Part shown: one piece after another, positions 44,470 through 56,559 of the stretch
Position numbering within the stretch: the stretch's first letter is position 1
How the letters are laid out: every line of letters starts with the position of its first letter
Assembly: GCA_964019135.1 (NCBI GenBank)
Contig: OZ025252.1
Span: 45,916,959-45,980,958 of the forward strand
Reading direction: 5' to 3'
DNA length: 64,000 nucleotides
DNA from: Arenicola marina
Lineage: Eukaryota > Annelida > Polychaeta > Arenicolidae
Notes under the pieces: model-generated
Told to the model about the DNA's origin: nothing
The model's input: only the letters and a program-made list of their open reading frames with translations
The model's database searches: none
Translations under genes and position numbers: made by a program

Positions 44470-44900
44470 AGGTTGCACCGGACCGGTACCGAGATACTTC
44501 ACTGCCGCCACTACGGCACTAGCCTGGGGCCAGTTTCATGAAATCTTCGTCTGTTCTTATTTGTATGAACCTTAGTACAAAGATTGTAAATCTTATATCC
44601 TGTACGTTCCTCTCATTATCATCTTGTTAACATACTTTGTTGATTTCTTTGTACATGTGTCTATATGGGTATATTATGACGGAAATGGGGTGTCACAATC
44701 AGACACAATGCTGATTTTTTTTTCATACAGGCAAATTGTAATCAGTGAATGAAGGCATTAGTGATCATGAGTAATACACACGCGTTGGCTGATTGGGCAT
44801 CTTCAACATTTCCTTCAATTATTATAAGCGGAAGCGCAGTTATTTTGATCTTGTAAACGTCGCAATGGTTTTATAGGAAACTTATTATTTCACACAATAA
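44470..44900. other. No gene seen
   Basis: AT-rich; no supported gene. Confidence 0.4.
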
Positions 44901-44916
44901 CCTTCAGATTAGTGTC

Positions 44917-45030
44917 ATGAGCACAGTGGACCTGATCAGAAATATGATGAAGCGCTTGGGTACGAACAGGCTGTGGGAGCTACACAGCTTTAGGGGGCAA
45001 AAAGCCAAACTTCCCTTCCAATCTACCAAC
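44917..45030 (+). CDS. Exon-like segment resembling DUF4806
   Basis: The frame 'LIRNMMKRLGTNRLWELHSF' followed by 'RGQKAKLPFQSTNVC' resembles the core of DUF4806 (a short helical domain with a conserved 'G.KGK.aF' stretch found in invertebrate nuclear and transposon-linked proteins). It would be an internal exon with a possible donor after 45030. No function is known. The assignment is from memory of the family pattern and could be wrong. Confidence 0.35.
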
Positions 45031-45120
45031 GTCTGCAAAGTTACACTCAAATTTGCTGATTATGATTGCATGATTACTAACTGTATTGCAGGTTTCCATT
45101 GATGTTTTTTTTTTTTTTCA

Positions 45121-45270
45121 GAAGCCAGCATGAAGTACCATTCCATCGACGAAAAAGTGTGCTATGTGCTCAAGTCTGCTCCTTGGCAGAAGGGTGGGAA
45201 GGCAAACTTTATCCGAACTTATGGTGATATCTTTCGCGGTCGAGCACAACCATATTTTTTCGCTTCTTAG
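45121..45270 (+). CDS. Possible terminal exon after a strong acceptor
   Basis: A T-run and CAG (45104-45120) give a good acceptor. The following frame reads 'MKYHSIDEKVCYVLKSAPW' and stops at about 45270. No family is recognised. It may belong with the exon-like segment at 44917, and both may be cargo of the AACGTT-type transposon whose end is at 45877. Confidence 0.3.
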   Translation, partial: EASMKYHSIDEKVCYVLKSAPWQKGGKANFIRTYGDIFRGRAQPYFFAS

Positions 45271-45579
45271 TCAAGTAAGACACTTTCATGTATGTACTGG
45301 ATAGTTTGTTTTTCTACACATAAGTTAATTACTTACAATCTGTCAGGAGAGTTCCAATTAAACCTCACATATTTACCCTGCTGAACGTTCTTGTTCCAGA
45401 ATGAGCCTAACGAGACCTCAGCCTGATTTAAACAGATTTATTGCATGTAATTCGGCAATAAAGAGTCTTTGAACTGAACTAAATTGTTGTTGCATGAATT
45501 TCTTTTTCCTCGCGTGACATAGAATTAATATTACATTCATTTCATTAAAGTTATGAAATGCATAAAACCACTGCAAACT

Positions 45580-45877
45580 CGCATTTTTATAACGTCCAAT
45601 ACAGGTTTTATAACATCCAATAAACGTTTTATAACGTCCAATAAACGCGTTTTATAACTTCTAATAAACGTTTTATAACGTCCAATAAACGTATTATATC
45701 GTTTTAAAAACATTCCTAAAACGTTAAAAATGGTAATAATAACGTTTTACGAAAACTTTTTAAAAACATTAAAACACCGCTGCAAAACAACGCAATTATA
45801 ACGTTTTTTGAAAACGTTTTCGAAACCAATTTGTATCGTTTCTACGACGTCAAAATAACGTTTTTGTGTTAGCTGGG
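45580..45877. mobile_element. End of an AACGTT-type DNA transposon
   Basis: The minus strand starts CCCAGCTAACACAAAAACG at about 45876, much like CCCAGCAAACACATAACG at 18933. It carries five 21-23-base subterminal repeats of 'aacgtccaataaacgtttta' type (45595-45700). I do not see the opposite end. Confidence 0.55.
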
Positions 45878-46255
45878 ACGTGATTAGCATTATTTCCCAT
45901 ACGGGCCTTGCGAACGTCCAGTAGCCGCAAATGTCCTGCGTTGGCTCCAAAATCCAATTTGTGTTTTTATAATTGTTCCTGCATGGCAGCCAGTGATATG
46001 CATCGATATAATTACGACCTACCGATGTAACTTCTGAAGCTCGAATCCCTCGAGTGCTATTTTGTAAAACAAGCTACTGTTATTCTGTTTCTGTTTTTTC
46101 ATTTGATTCTATCCAACTTCATTCTTTTATGTATTGTGATCGTGTCATTTGGGCAGATAAGATTTTATATTATGTAAATATGTTACCTAATAATTCATGT
46201 CCTGTCTTTTCCAGACAAGTTAATAGTATTGTTCGTCACTTGAGATGTACGATAT
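45878..46255. other. No gene seen
   Basis: AT-rich; no supported feature. Confidence 0.4.
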
Positions 46256-46261
46256 GTAGAA

Positions 46262-46878
46262 GATCTGACCACATACTGTGTGCATCATATGTCCTCTGGA
46301 AAGATCAGACCACATACTGTGTGCATCATATGTCCTCTCGAAAGATCAGACCACATACTGTGTGCATCATATGTCCTCTGGAAAGATCAGACCACATACT
46401 GTGTGCATCATATGTCCTCTGGAAAGATCAGACCACATACTGTGTGCATCATATGTCCTCTGTAAAGATCAGACCACATACTGTGTGCATCATATGTCCC
46501 CTGGAAAGATCAGACCACATACTGTGTGCATCATATGTCCTCTGGAAAGATCAGACCACATACTGTGTGCATCATATGTCCTCTGGAAAGATCACACCAC
46601 ATACTGTGTGCATCATATGTCCTCTGGAAAGATCAGATCACATACTGTGTGCATCATATGTCCTATGGAAAGATCAGACCACATACTGTGTGCATCATAT
46701 GTCCTCTGGAAAGATCAGACCACATACTGTGTGCATCATATGTCCTCTGGAAAGATCAGACCACATACTGTGTGCATCATATGTCCCCTGGAAAGATCAG
46801 ACCACATACTGTGTGCATCATATGTCCTCTGGAAAGATCAGACCACATACTGTGTGCATCATATGTCCTCTGGAAAAA
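46262..46878. repeat. 41-bp minisatellite, ~15 units
   Basis: The unit is 'gatcagaccacatactgtgt' plus 'gcatcatatgtcctctggaaa', very homogeneous. It lies directly 5' of the plus-strand LINE and stays open in one frame with its endonuclease region, as tandem 5' monomers would. Confidence 0.95.
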
Positions 46879-46899
46879 TCAGACCCACCTGCATAAAGA

Positions 46900-49800
46900 A
46901 TCCTGGAATTGTAGTTCCTGTATTACAGATATTTTTTTTGGAGTAACTGGCGATAATACTTGGTCAATTATGCACATGAATATAAGAAGCCTACCAAAGA
47001 ACTTTCTTAATTTTACATCTTATCTGAGTACGTTATCTCATGAATTCCAGGTCCTTGCCCTTACTGAAAACTGGCATAACGAAAATAATGTTGGTCTTTA
47101 TGGTCTAGAAAACTGTACATCAGTAAATAATTATCGCAGTGATAGAAGAGATGGGGGCGTTACCCTATTTGTAATTTTTTTTCTGTTATTTCGAGTTCGC
47201 GATGATTTAGAAATATTTAATGAGAAACTTGAGACATTGTTTACTGAACTAGATAAATCTACCAACGCGACGGGGAAAACCGTCATTATTGGCGTAATAT
47301 ACAGACCCCCCGATACAAATATAAAGGTGTTTAACGACATATTCCGTGATCTATTGCAATGTATAGATGCGGGAAATTGCATTTATTTAGCGGATGATTT
47401 CAATATTAACTTATTGAACTATGAAACTCATAAGGAAATCTCCTACTTTGCAAACACGATGTTCAGTTTTTCATTGTTTCCTGTTATAAACAAACCTACA
47501 CCTATAATAAAAACATCCACAACCCTAATCGACAATATTTTCACTAACGATATCCAGGTAGTTAATTCCATTCCAGGTATCATGTACACTGATGTAACCG
47601 ATCATTTTCTCTTATTTTTTGTATATCATGCAAGGATATCATGCACACCCATGTGAATGCAAGGCTAACGAGATGTGTAAACGTGAAAAACGTGGAGATA
47701 TTCAAACAAAGGTTAGCTGAAACAGATTGGTCGATGACGCTTGATATGAAGGACACACAGGAAGCATTTTCAGCCCTGCATGGTCGTCTATGTAGTTTAT
47801 TCAATGGAATTTTCCCAATAATAAAAAATGGGTCTAACTATAAGAAACGAAAACCATGGTTGACATCTGGCTTAAAAGCGTCGATCAAGGTTAAAAATAA
47901 GCTTTACCTTAGATTCATGAAGACAAAAGAAGAAAGGATTAAGGAAGAATACAAAGTCTACAAAAATAGTCTGCTAAGGACCACTTCAAAAATCGGATCA
48001 TGCAATATCGTGGTGACTCATATAAATCGTGGAATGTGATTAAAGAACTAATAAATCGCACCAAAAGAAAGCAATTCCAAAATAAATTTGTAATCAGTAG
48101 CTCAGCGGTTACAGATACAGACATACAGACATACAGAATGGATTTAACAAGTTTTTTGCTAACATAGGTTTAACCCTATGCAAGAGTATTCCCCACATCA
48201 AAGATAATTCACCATGCAGCTACACTAAGCAAACAAACAGCGCGAGTTTGTTTCTTGAACCAGTGAATAAAGAAGAACTCCATAACATAGTTTGGAAGCT
48301 GAAAGAAAACTCACCTGGATGGGATTACATAGGATCTAAAATCATTGAGAGTGCATATTTAATTTTAGAAGAACTCCCTGATACATCTTTTAAACTTGTT
48401 ATCAGAAGGTCGATTTTCAAAAGAATTGAAAATATCGTCGTACCCATATATATAGAAGGAGACAAAACCAAATTCAACAACTATAGACCGATATCTATTC
48501 TTTCGACGTTCTCAAAAGGGTTTGAAAAACTGGTGCACAATAGATAAACGACGTTTATTAATAGACACTGCTTGTTGCACGATAACCAATTCGGATTTAT
48601 AACTCAGCACTTTATGACGTCTGCTCTCATACTATTTATGGATAAAATCGCAACAGCAATAGATAAAGGTGAATATGCTTTAGGTGTGTTTCTTGACTTC
48701 TCGAAAGCTTTCGATACAGTAAACCACGATATACTCTTTACTAAGTTAGAAAAATATGGTGTACGAGGAGTGGTGTTAAACTTGATAAAAAGTTACCTTA
48801 CTGGTAGAGTACAATATGTAGAGTATAATGAGGCTATCTTATCTAGACATAGAATTACTTGTGGAGTACCACAAGGATCCACACTGGGACCACTCCTGTT
48901 TCTTTTGTGTATAAATGACGTAACCTTAGTGAGTAAAACATTGTTTTGCATTCTTTTCGCAGCTTATTCGAACTTCCTCGTTACAGGGACAAAATTAGAT
49001 GATATGACCATGATTTTAAATAGGAAATTAGATATTATTGTGCACTGGTTACGTCCAAATAAACTTACACTGAATGTAAATAAAACAAAGTACATGGTAT
49101 TTACATCAAGCTGTAAGAAAATTAAAGGCTCCACTAATGTGGAGGTAATGGGTCAAAGTATTACCAAAGTCACGAAAACGAAATATCGATAGTAACCTAA
49201 TGTGAAAGGAACACGTAGCATATATAAAAGGAAAAATCGCACGAGGCTTAGGCGTAATTACTGAAGCTACAAAGTACTCTAAAACTGAAACCCTCCGTAC
49301 GCTCTACTTTTCATTTAGCCACCCATACATGCTTTATGCTCATGAACTATAGGGAACTGCGTGCCAATCATATCTTTGGCCACTTGTTGTGTTGCAAAAA
49401 AGAGCTGTTAGAATTATTACTGGTTTAGAAAGAAATGCTCATACAGATCCGCTGTTTAAAAAGCTGAATATTGTACCTTTGTTGAATATGGCTGAATATT
49501 GCATGTTGATATTTATGTTCAAACTCAATACAGTTCATCTACCAAAAGTGATTGCTTCTTTATTTATTAATAATTATCAAATACTCGGTTATGGTACTCG
49601 AGGATCTAAGTTATACCACACACCTAAGGCCAGAACAAATTATCTACCGAAGACTGTCAAGTATAGAGGTAGTATAGTGTACAACGAATGGTGCAATAGA
49701 ATTAGTTTCAACGTTAATTCAATAGAAGTGAATAAACGAGACCTCAAATCAGAAATATTTGCCCATCACCCAAATCCATTAAGTGCGACTGACTTACCAT

Positions 49801-50040
49801 GCAATAAGCATCTTCTGTTCTATATATTTTTTTTTATTTTTTTTGCTATAAATTTTATCTAGTCTAGCTGATATTTGAAAGATATGTAAAATGTTGTATG
49901 AGCTCTGCAGCTAATAAGCCTTGCTTCTGCTGCTGTTAATGTGTTTAATATTTAGTATTATTCTCTTTTGATGTTTATAAGCTTGTCGAACAACTGTAAC
50001 CGATTTAAGAGAACAATAAACCGATTCAACAATTCAATTC
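46900..50040 (+). mobile_element. Decayed LINE with endonuclease and reverse transcriptase
   Basis: Endonuclease motifs are 'MHMNIRSLPKNF' (~46975), 'LTENWH', 'ADDFNINLL' and 'TDHFLLF'. Reverse transcriptase motifs are 'NNYRPISILSTFSKGFEK', 'DNQFGF', 'LDFSKAFDTVNHDIL' and 'GVPQGSTLGPLLF'. The catalytic box reads FAAYS where FADDS is expected, so the enzyme is dead. Frame shifts lie near 47650, 48010 and 49195, and an in-frame stop at 48545-48547. The C-terminal part has 'QKRAVRIITGLERNAHTDPL'. The 3' end is 'aacaattcaattc'-like near 50040. A jockey/CR1-range element, clearly different from the LINE at 24-30 kb. Confidence 0.85.
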
Positions 50041-51123
50041 CTCATGACAATCCATATAAAACGCTGAGAGTTTAGTAAAGTCGAAGCTAGCGAAATAAAT
50101 ATATCTGTTAGTTAAGCAATCCATTTAATCAAATGTTGAAATTTCGAAGGGACAGTTTCCGCGTAATCGTTGAAATAATATCGCTGCCTGGAGTCGCTGG
50201 ATGCACTGGAATCTAGCGCAATAGATCTCACATATTATCTATTTATTAATGTAAAATATGTCGCTTTGATTTCCCTAAACAGCATTATATATGGATTTGT
50301 CCCGAAGAAGTGACTCGTTGACGACCCACACGCCTACGCGCACCTACACCTGGATTTTCGGCTTCATGTCTTCAAATTGTCAACTTATGATACCTTAAAC
50401 AATTCATAGGACACCTTTAGGTTTTCCTTATTGTTTGCTCTAATAGAGTAAAACTTTTTATTTAAGATTATTTGGGAAACACTTTGAGAATTCTTACACA
50501 AATTCTTAGGAATTCTTGAGAAGATTTAGGTCAAGAATTTACTTCAGAATTCATGATCACATTGACCGGTGTCAGCTTTATGCTATAAAATGCCATGCAC
50601 ATGAAAATAACAGTGTTCTTAGTGTAGTGCACTGTATTGCAATGGAATAACAGACAGAGTTTAGTAAGTAGATGAATAAGGCAACTTTATTGACGGTGAT
50701 ACAAAGTTCAAAATTATTATCAGTGGTATAAAAAAAACACATCAAAATTGATAAACATGTGGCGGAAAATCACATCGCCAATGGGAACCATGTGAAGGAA
50801 AATACATCCCATGAAAACATGTGGCGAAACAAAATAATGATATATTGATAATTATTTACAATATTTATATGGCTCGTAAGCACGTCTCATCAAGTTTCAT
50901 AATGTATTATTATGGTTTAAACCTAATAACCTATTTCAGCAGACATTCGTGACATTATGTTGAAACATTGCTGACTCGCGTTGATGCAGAGGTGGATACG
51001 GCGTGGAGGTGGTTTATTTCGCTGGTGGTTGTAAGCGCTTAAAGAAATCCATATTTACTAATTTCTGTAAACATTACGGCACAACATGAATAATGAATAT
51101 ATGTCCATATAAAAGGGTTGATA
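50041..51123. other. No gene seen
   Basis: Region 3' to the channel gene. It contains repeated 'catgtggcg(g)aaa' segments (50755-50830). On the minus strand AATAAA occurs near 50685 and 51015, either of which could end the channel transcript. Confidence 0.5.
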
Positions 51124-51190
51124 TGCATACAATATAAATAATGCATACAATATAAATAATGCATACAATATAAATAACGCATACAATAAT
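51124..51190. repeat. 18-bp tandem repeat x 3.5
   Basis: The unit 'gcatacaatataaataat' is repeated head to tail. Confidence 0.9.
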
Positions 51191-51514
51191 CCTAAGCAGT
51201 TAAGCAGGTGAATCATTACACACACAAAAGTGACCAATAGATATATTCGACGTCACTAATATTGGCCTTAATTACGAAAATATGTCAGGGTCAAACGGGA
51301 TCGTCTTTATCCAAGTCTGGTAGATTTACGTCAGGGTCACACGGGATCCGCTTTGTTGAAGTCCGGTAGAATGAAGCCGGATCCTATTTTAACCTGTTTT
51401 ACCAGGCGGATGTTGAAAAGTGGGGGCGACCTGTAGAATAAAATGATACCAGAAAATCGGGTGGATCAGTGGCTTAACGGGTCGGCGTGTGAGCCTTGTC
51501 GACTGGCTTCAGCA

Positions 51515-51699
51515 TCAGACGGGACACCCGTTGTCTGAGTTCCCCAGCATATCAATATGTGCCGAGGTATCCGTCGGTCGTCGCTTGCGACTGGCGTCTC
51601 TCCGGCGGTTCATTATCTTGTAAATCAGCCAATCGAGGACCTCGACGACACTGAGTGCACTTGCACCCAGGAATAAACCCATGTAGCCACCTAGGTCGC
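51515..51699 (-). CDS. DEG/ENaC-like channel, last exon (TM2 and tail)
   Basis: Encodes 'DLGGYMGLFLGASALSVVEV' and 'LDWLIYKI', the pre-TM2 Gly-Gly motif and second membrane helix of the DEG/ENaC family, then a basic tail (NRRRDASRKRRP) and the stop after 'DNGCPV'. The GAS triplet matches the G/S-x-S selectivity filter. The family forms trimeric sodium-selective channels in the plasma membrane, gated by peptides, protons or force. The acceptor is TTCTGCAG at 51700-51707, phase 1 (codon Gly split). The tail has no obvious PDZ-type end. I am confident of the family; the ligand and gating cannot be told. Confidence 0.9.
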
Positions 51700-51892
51700 C
51701 TGCAGAATGCATAAGTGGAACAGTTTCATTTTAGTTTACCTGTTGCAATTTCGTGAAGCTTAAATGTATTATATTATGACAATTAGCTGCTTTGACATAG
51801 CTTGTTATGACATTATATGAGTGATATCACAATTTATTACGTGATCTTAAATTCCGATCATATTTGTATGAGATAAATGCAGCGATGTATAC

Positions 51893-51984
51893 CTCCAAAG
51901 TCTGGCAGATCGTATGCAACCGTCTGTGTGGTTTTCTCCTCTCGCAGTTGGGAAAAGTAGATATCTAACCTCAAAACATTCCGC
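51893..51984 (-). CDS. DEG/ENaC-like channel, pre-TM2 exon
   Basis: 92 bases bounded by TTTCAG and GTATAC. It encodes 'RNVLRLDIYFSQLREEKTTQ' and 'TVAYDLPDFG', the conserved segment that precedes TM2 in DEG/ENaC channels ('..lDIYF..l.ye...q.p.y....'). Phases 2 in and 1 out match both neighbours exactly. Confidence 0.9.
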
Positions 51985-52136
51985 CTGAAATGAAATCCAA
52001 CGTCATTTAAAATTTTGTGTTGAAAAAAAGCCTTTCACGCCGAAACAAATACGAATACCGAACGATCGAACATGAGAGTGCCATAAACTTGGCGCAGACG
52101 ATATCGAATATCCGGCGAAAAACAAAACGCTTTTAC

Positions 52137-52297
52137 CTGATGAACTCGGCATCAATTTGTGCCATATCTCGAAAACGTTGAAGATTTCCTTGTAATTCTT
52201 CAAAACGGTCTTGCAGCTGTAGCCTTTGCTTTAGCAGAAGAGATTGAAATGCGTCCATCTCATCCGAGATACATGTAAAGAAGTCCTCAAGAATATT
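52137..52297 (-). CDS. DEG/ENaC-like channel, helical exon
   Basis: 161 bases between TTTACAG and GTAAAA. It encodes 'NILEDFFTCISDEMDAF' and 'QSLLLKQRLQLQDRFEELQG', strongly helical and amphipathic, directly before the conserved pre-TM2 segment. Phase 0 in, 2 out. It has no counterpart that I know in ordinary family members at this position. Confidence 0.85.
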
Positions 52298-52512
52298 CTG
52301 TAAAGAAAGGGAAAGAAAATCAATGGATTAAATGTTTTACAGAACGGCTTGAGGACAACTGCCCCAGGACAAATCGGACGAAGATTGTGCTGGTGGTATG
52401 ATGTGGAGGAGGCTGGTGTGGGAGTGTAGCCATTGTAAGCGAGGGAAGCCAGGTAGACTATAGCATGCGCTATCATACGCTAACAAATATTGAACGAGGA
52501 AATGGTTATTAC

Positions 52513-54111
52513 CTGGATGCGTTCCTGTGCGCTTGTTTTGAAAAATGACGCCACGTTGGGTATTGTGACGTCACCGTAGTAAGGGTTCTGCCTGGGAATG
52601 ACGCGCTCAGCACTGTCGAGGTTAGCGACAGGCTCTCGCCAGAGGTACAATGCCTTGGCTCTATCAGTAAAGCGGCCACGTGCTTCCGGTTGGCTGAAGT
52701 ACTCTCCTAGTTCTATGACGTCATGGATCCCTGTCATATACGCCGACAGCAGAACATCTTTGAATTCATCAAATTTACTGAGTCTCGGCGCCACATATGA
52801 CCGCTCCAAGTGGCCCTCAATGTCTCGTAGGAGGATCCAGAAGGTCTGATTCACTCGCTCACCTAGGGCTAACTCCATTTCTAACTTGGTCATTTCTAAC
52901 GAGGCGTACTTTCGGTACACCTCCTTTATTTCACGTCGTAGCATTTCTATTTCAGTCAGTTTACTTTCCATTGAGCGCCCGGTCAGTTTCTTGCCACGTG
53001 TATCATCCATTACTTTGTCTCTGTTCGTTTTAATCGTCATGAGAAACGTACGGTAAGCAGACAGGCAATTAATAATAGTTTCTAGTTTGTGTTGATATTG
53101 CAAAATAAATTGATCTGCGTATTTTAAATTGGAGACGTAGTTTGCTGAAACGTTCTCGACATCTATGTCTCGCACTGTATTCGACAAATATGCAGTCGCT
53201 GAAGCCGCTGTTGTTTCTTCCGTTTCATGGTTCCCGTTTTGAAATAAATCAATTTCAGTGTCCTCGTTGCCAATTTTTTGTCGCAAAAGTCCTGTCACAT
53301 TTGGACGAATAAAGTATACAATATCATATTCAGACAGGATATGGTCCCGTGCAAGGTTGCACTGTTCCCGTCGCTCTTTGCCGTAGACAAGAGACGCCGC
53401 TAACTCCACGGCTGCCATCGCGTCTACTTGCACCCAGCGCACAGTGTCACGACGTCTATCGAGCCAGGCTGATGTATACTGCACATTCTTTAGCAATTTT
53501 GTACCGTTCAACATTTTCGCTTGTAATGCGGGCATGCCCGTGTCGATTTCACGTAATGTCTCACGTGCCATATTTACGTCCGCAGGGAGCAAGGCAATGC
53601 TGCGAGTATGGCTTACCACTTCCGACATCAACTTTATCACATCCCGCAGAATGGCCACCAGCGTGTCACGATCCAGCATCAGGTGGGTTTTGTAGGCTTG
53701 CTGGTAGACGTCAATGTCCGCGTACAAAAATGCCATGTCTTCCCATACTTTAGTTTAGCAATACGTCCACGGCGCTGTCGATTCTTGTGAAGAGCGTTTT
53801 TTTTTCGGAAAAGACGTTAAACCTCAGCAGGCTTTCGATATCCTCTAAAGAGTTTTCCACGGCATTGATCTGGTTTAGAACTTCCGGTAAATATCTTCCC
53901 GTGACCCGCTGTCTCACCTCCAATGCCTTTTGGTAGAACTGTGTTAACCCCTGTAGGCCATCCTCCCTGACAGAGCTCATTACCCCTTCGGACAGCGGGA
54001 TAGTGGACAGGTCATGTTGGTACTCGGTGTTGGCGCAGGCGCCGACACAACTTTCGCTGTCCTCTGCAAGCGGCGTCTCCGGAGCAGCAACTTCTGGGAA
54101 GATCGCTTCAT
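52513..54111 (-). CDS. DEG/ENaC-like channel, Cys-rich piece and very long helical insert
   Basis: 1599 bases between CAAACAG (phase 1) and GTAATA (phase 0). It starts 'DEAIFPEVAAPETPLAED', then 'SESCVGACANTEYQHDLSTI', like the C..C..t.Y....S motif of the DEG/ENaC extracellular domain. About 500 mostly helical, Leu/Glu/Arg-rich residues follow ('ALEVRQRVTGRYLP', 'EIEMLRREIKEVYRKYASLE'), where ordinary members have well under 150 before TM2. The length is one base over the codon frame: near 53755 the frame ending 'SAVDVLLN' gives way to 'KVWEDMAFLYADIDVYQQ' by a single extra base. The long second frame alone runs 53736-52480 if the intron is ignored. A decayed paralog of the exon start lies at 17985-18263. 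It is either a pseudogenising allele or a sequence error. Confidence 0.8.
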
Positions 54112-55128
54112 CTGTTTGGGATGCACAAGACTTATCCAGTCAAGCGTAATCACACGCATGACCTTTTCAACGTAAGACGAGAAGGTAATCAGAATACAAC
54201 TAGCTAATTTTATTCATGCATGGTACACGCGCCGTACATGGAATTTAATAGAGTTGGTTATGTTTTGGAACAGGCCATTATTATAGGCAAGCTCCGAAGC
54301 AACACCTGCCACCGTGAGATCTCTCCATCTTAGCAGAGCCACATATTAATTGAGTCATTGAGACATATGATTGTTGCCAGGGCGTCTGACGCCCCGACAG
54401 AAGAAGACATTCTACATATACAGTTCATTTCGTGTCCTTTTATGTAAACTATATAAATTTCGACACCATACCTACCGCAAGGCTTCGCACTAATAATATT
54501 CATATTTGCCTCAGTGTTATTCCTATTGAACGTACATGAACCTACCTTGTATTACGCATGACAGATATGATTGCATGTTACATTTGGGTTCACCACCTGT
54601 AAATATATTACAAACAAGTGAAAACGATATCCAACGAGGGTGACAATGAGGTCAGGCAAGGAGGCCATCGTTTAATCACCAGCTTGCGGGCTGTGGAAAA
54701 TGTGGAGGTACTATCGAGGCGCGGATCCTACGGGAAACTTGCAACCGGGAGCGGAGGGGGGTGCTGGTGAGATTGTGCAGGACGAATAATGTACTTATGC
54801 CTCATCAGCTCATGTCATTTTATCATTTGTCATTGACGCCAATAGCACTTGCGATAATATAATGTTTATTGTTGGATTTCATATACCGACTTTGAATAAA
54901 ACTTTATCCTATCTGTAACCTTATCTCTTGTCCTTTATCGTCTTATCTGGACTGGTTGGCGCCGAGTGAATCAATCGGTGTACTTCATGGAAATAAATGC
55001 ACAACAAATGTGTTTAAGATATATTTACGCTCAATGTGAGCAGACTAGAACATATACCCGACCATTCATGTGAAGGTTGTCACAGTGACACCGCCGTTCA
55101 AGAGCTTCAGTCTCGCGTTGTTGGATAC

Positions 55129-55155
55129 AACGAGAGTACGTGTAACTCTCGTTGC
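55129..55155. repeat. Small hairpin in the intron
   Basis: CAACGAGAG, a 9-base loop, then CTCTCGTTG; a perfect 9-base stem. Confidence 0.7.
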
Positions 55156-56559
55156 GGAAGTGCGAGAGGTCTTTGGTTCCACACGTGCCGTAAGGAGGAG
55201 GCAGAAAGATAATCTGTCGAGAAAATATTTATTATCAAAATATTGTAATGCCAAGAAAGATTGTTAAACGCTATAAATCGGCAGTGGTGAGAAAGGCGTG
55301 CGTGCGTGACTTAATATAGGTGATCGCGGAATGTTGGCGGTCGCCGTATACGGGTACTATTTGCGAAATATTGATACAAGTATACATTACAGTTTTGTAA
55401 AACATGATACGAATTGACCTGATGGGGTACCTTGTAAAATTGATCACTTAAGCTTTGTGGGATAAAGGCAACCATTTGCGCAATTTGACAGCTGGCTATG
55501 GTACGGTGGGGTAGTTGTGGGTACGTACGTTACTGAGTGCCAGACGTGCGAGCACATGTTGTCCCGGGCCTAGATTAAAGATTCACCTTCCTCATCAAGG
55601 GCACGTCAACTTGTTTGTTGAATAACACCTGTCAAGGAAAATATCGACCTAAAGTAGACACACCAAGAAACAAAATATGATTGAATCACCGGGGACAAAA
55701 ATTATCGGAAAATGAAAATATTTTTTTTATATTGTAATGGTGATACATTGCACCTTCAATATCGTAAAATGACAGCAACAACATTATCATTCTGCGAAAT
55801 AAACAAGATTAAACGTTTTTTCCGTCTTATTCGATGTACGCTTCGTACGATGACCTGATGTCTACATCATTCAAATTCGCAACCCTAAGTATATATTTCA
55901 ACATAATTAGTTTTCCGAAACCGTTAACCTCTCCTTTGAGGGTGTTAGTCTTGGGAATCTATCAATATTTATACCACGGACGAAAAGGATAATTGTAAGA
56001 GCAACGCAGGCTGATCCAGGTGATTCCCACTTACAGGCCCACTTTAATACAAAGTGTACCCCATTTAAGATGTGATCCCCATTGGAGGACCCCCACTCTG
56101 ACACATTCCCCTTCTGGGTGCGATCTTATGGAGAAACTCACTCCCCTGTCGTAAGATACACGGAGAGCTGATACCTTGATGGCCAAGACATGGTTATGCC
56201 GAATGCATAATGCATTTTGACAATACCTTGACACCAGATACTGCGGCAATACCAGGAATATACTGGTAGTCGGCAATGTCCATCCAGAGCTGGAGTCCCG
56301 AATCAACTCCTATAACACACCGACTTGTGGTTATATAAACACCGACCATATAAACAGCAGCATGGCGCACGGCCCGCGTGTTCCTGGTGAGCCCTAAATT
56401 GGCGTCTATGGGCAACCTGATGAACCTAATAGCATAATTTGGTCAGATACGTTCTTACAAGCCTAAATTATGACTGCAATACCCACATGTCAGGGTGTAG
56501 GCCCCATTTAATGAACTACTGGAACCCGGCCAACGCGTAATTGTATCGAAGTATTATTA

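Noticed and set aside
46054-46946. Frames of 280 and 222 codons across the 41-bp array
   Set aside because: Same cause: a stop-free tandem unit. Only the part after about 46900 shows protein motifs (LINE endonuclease).
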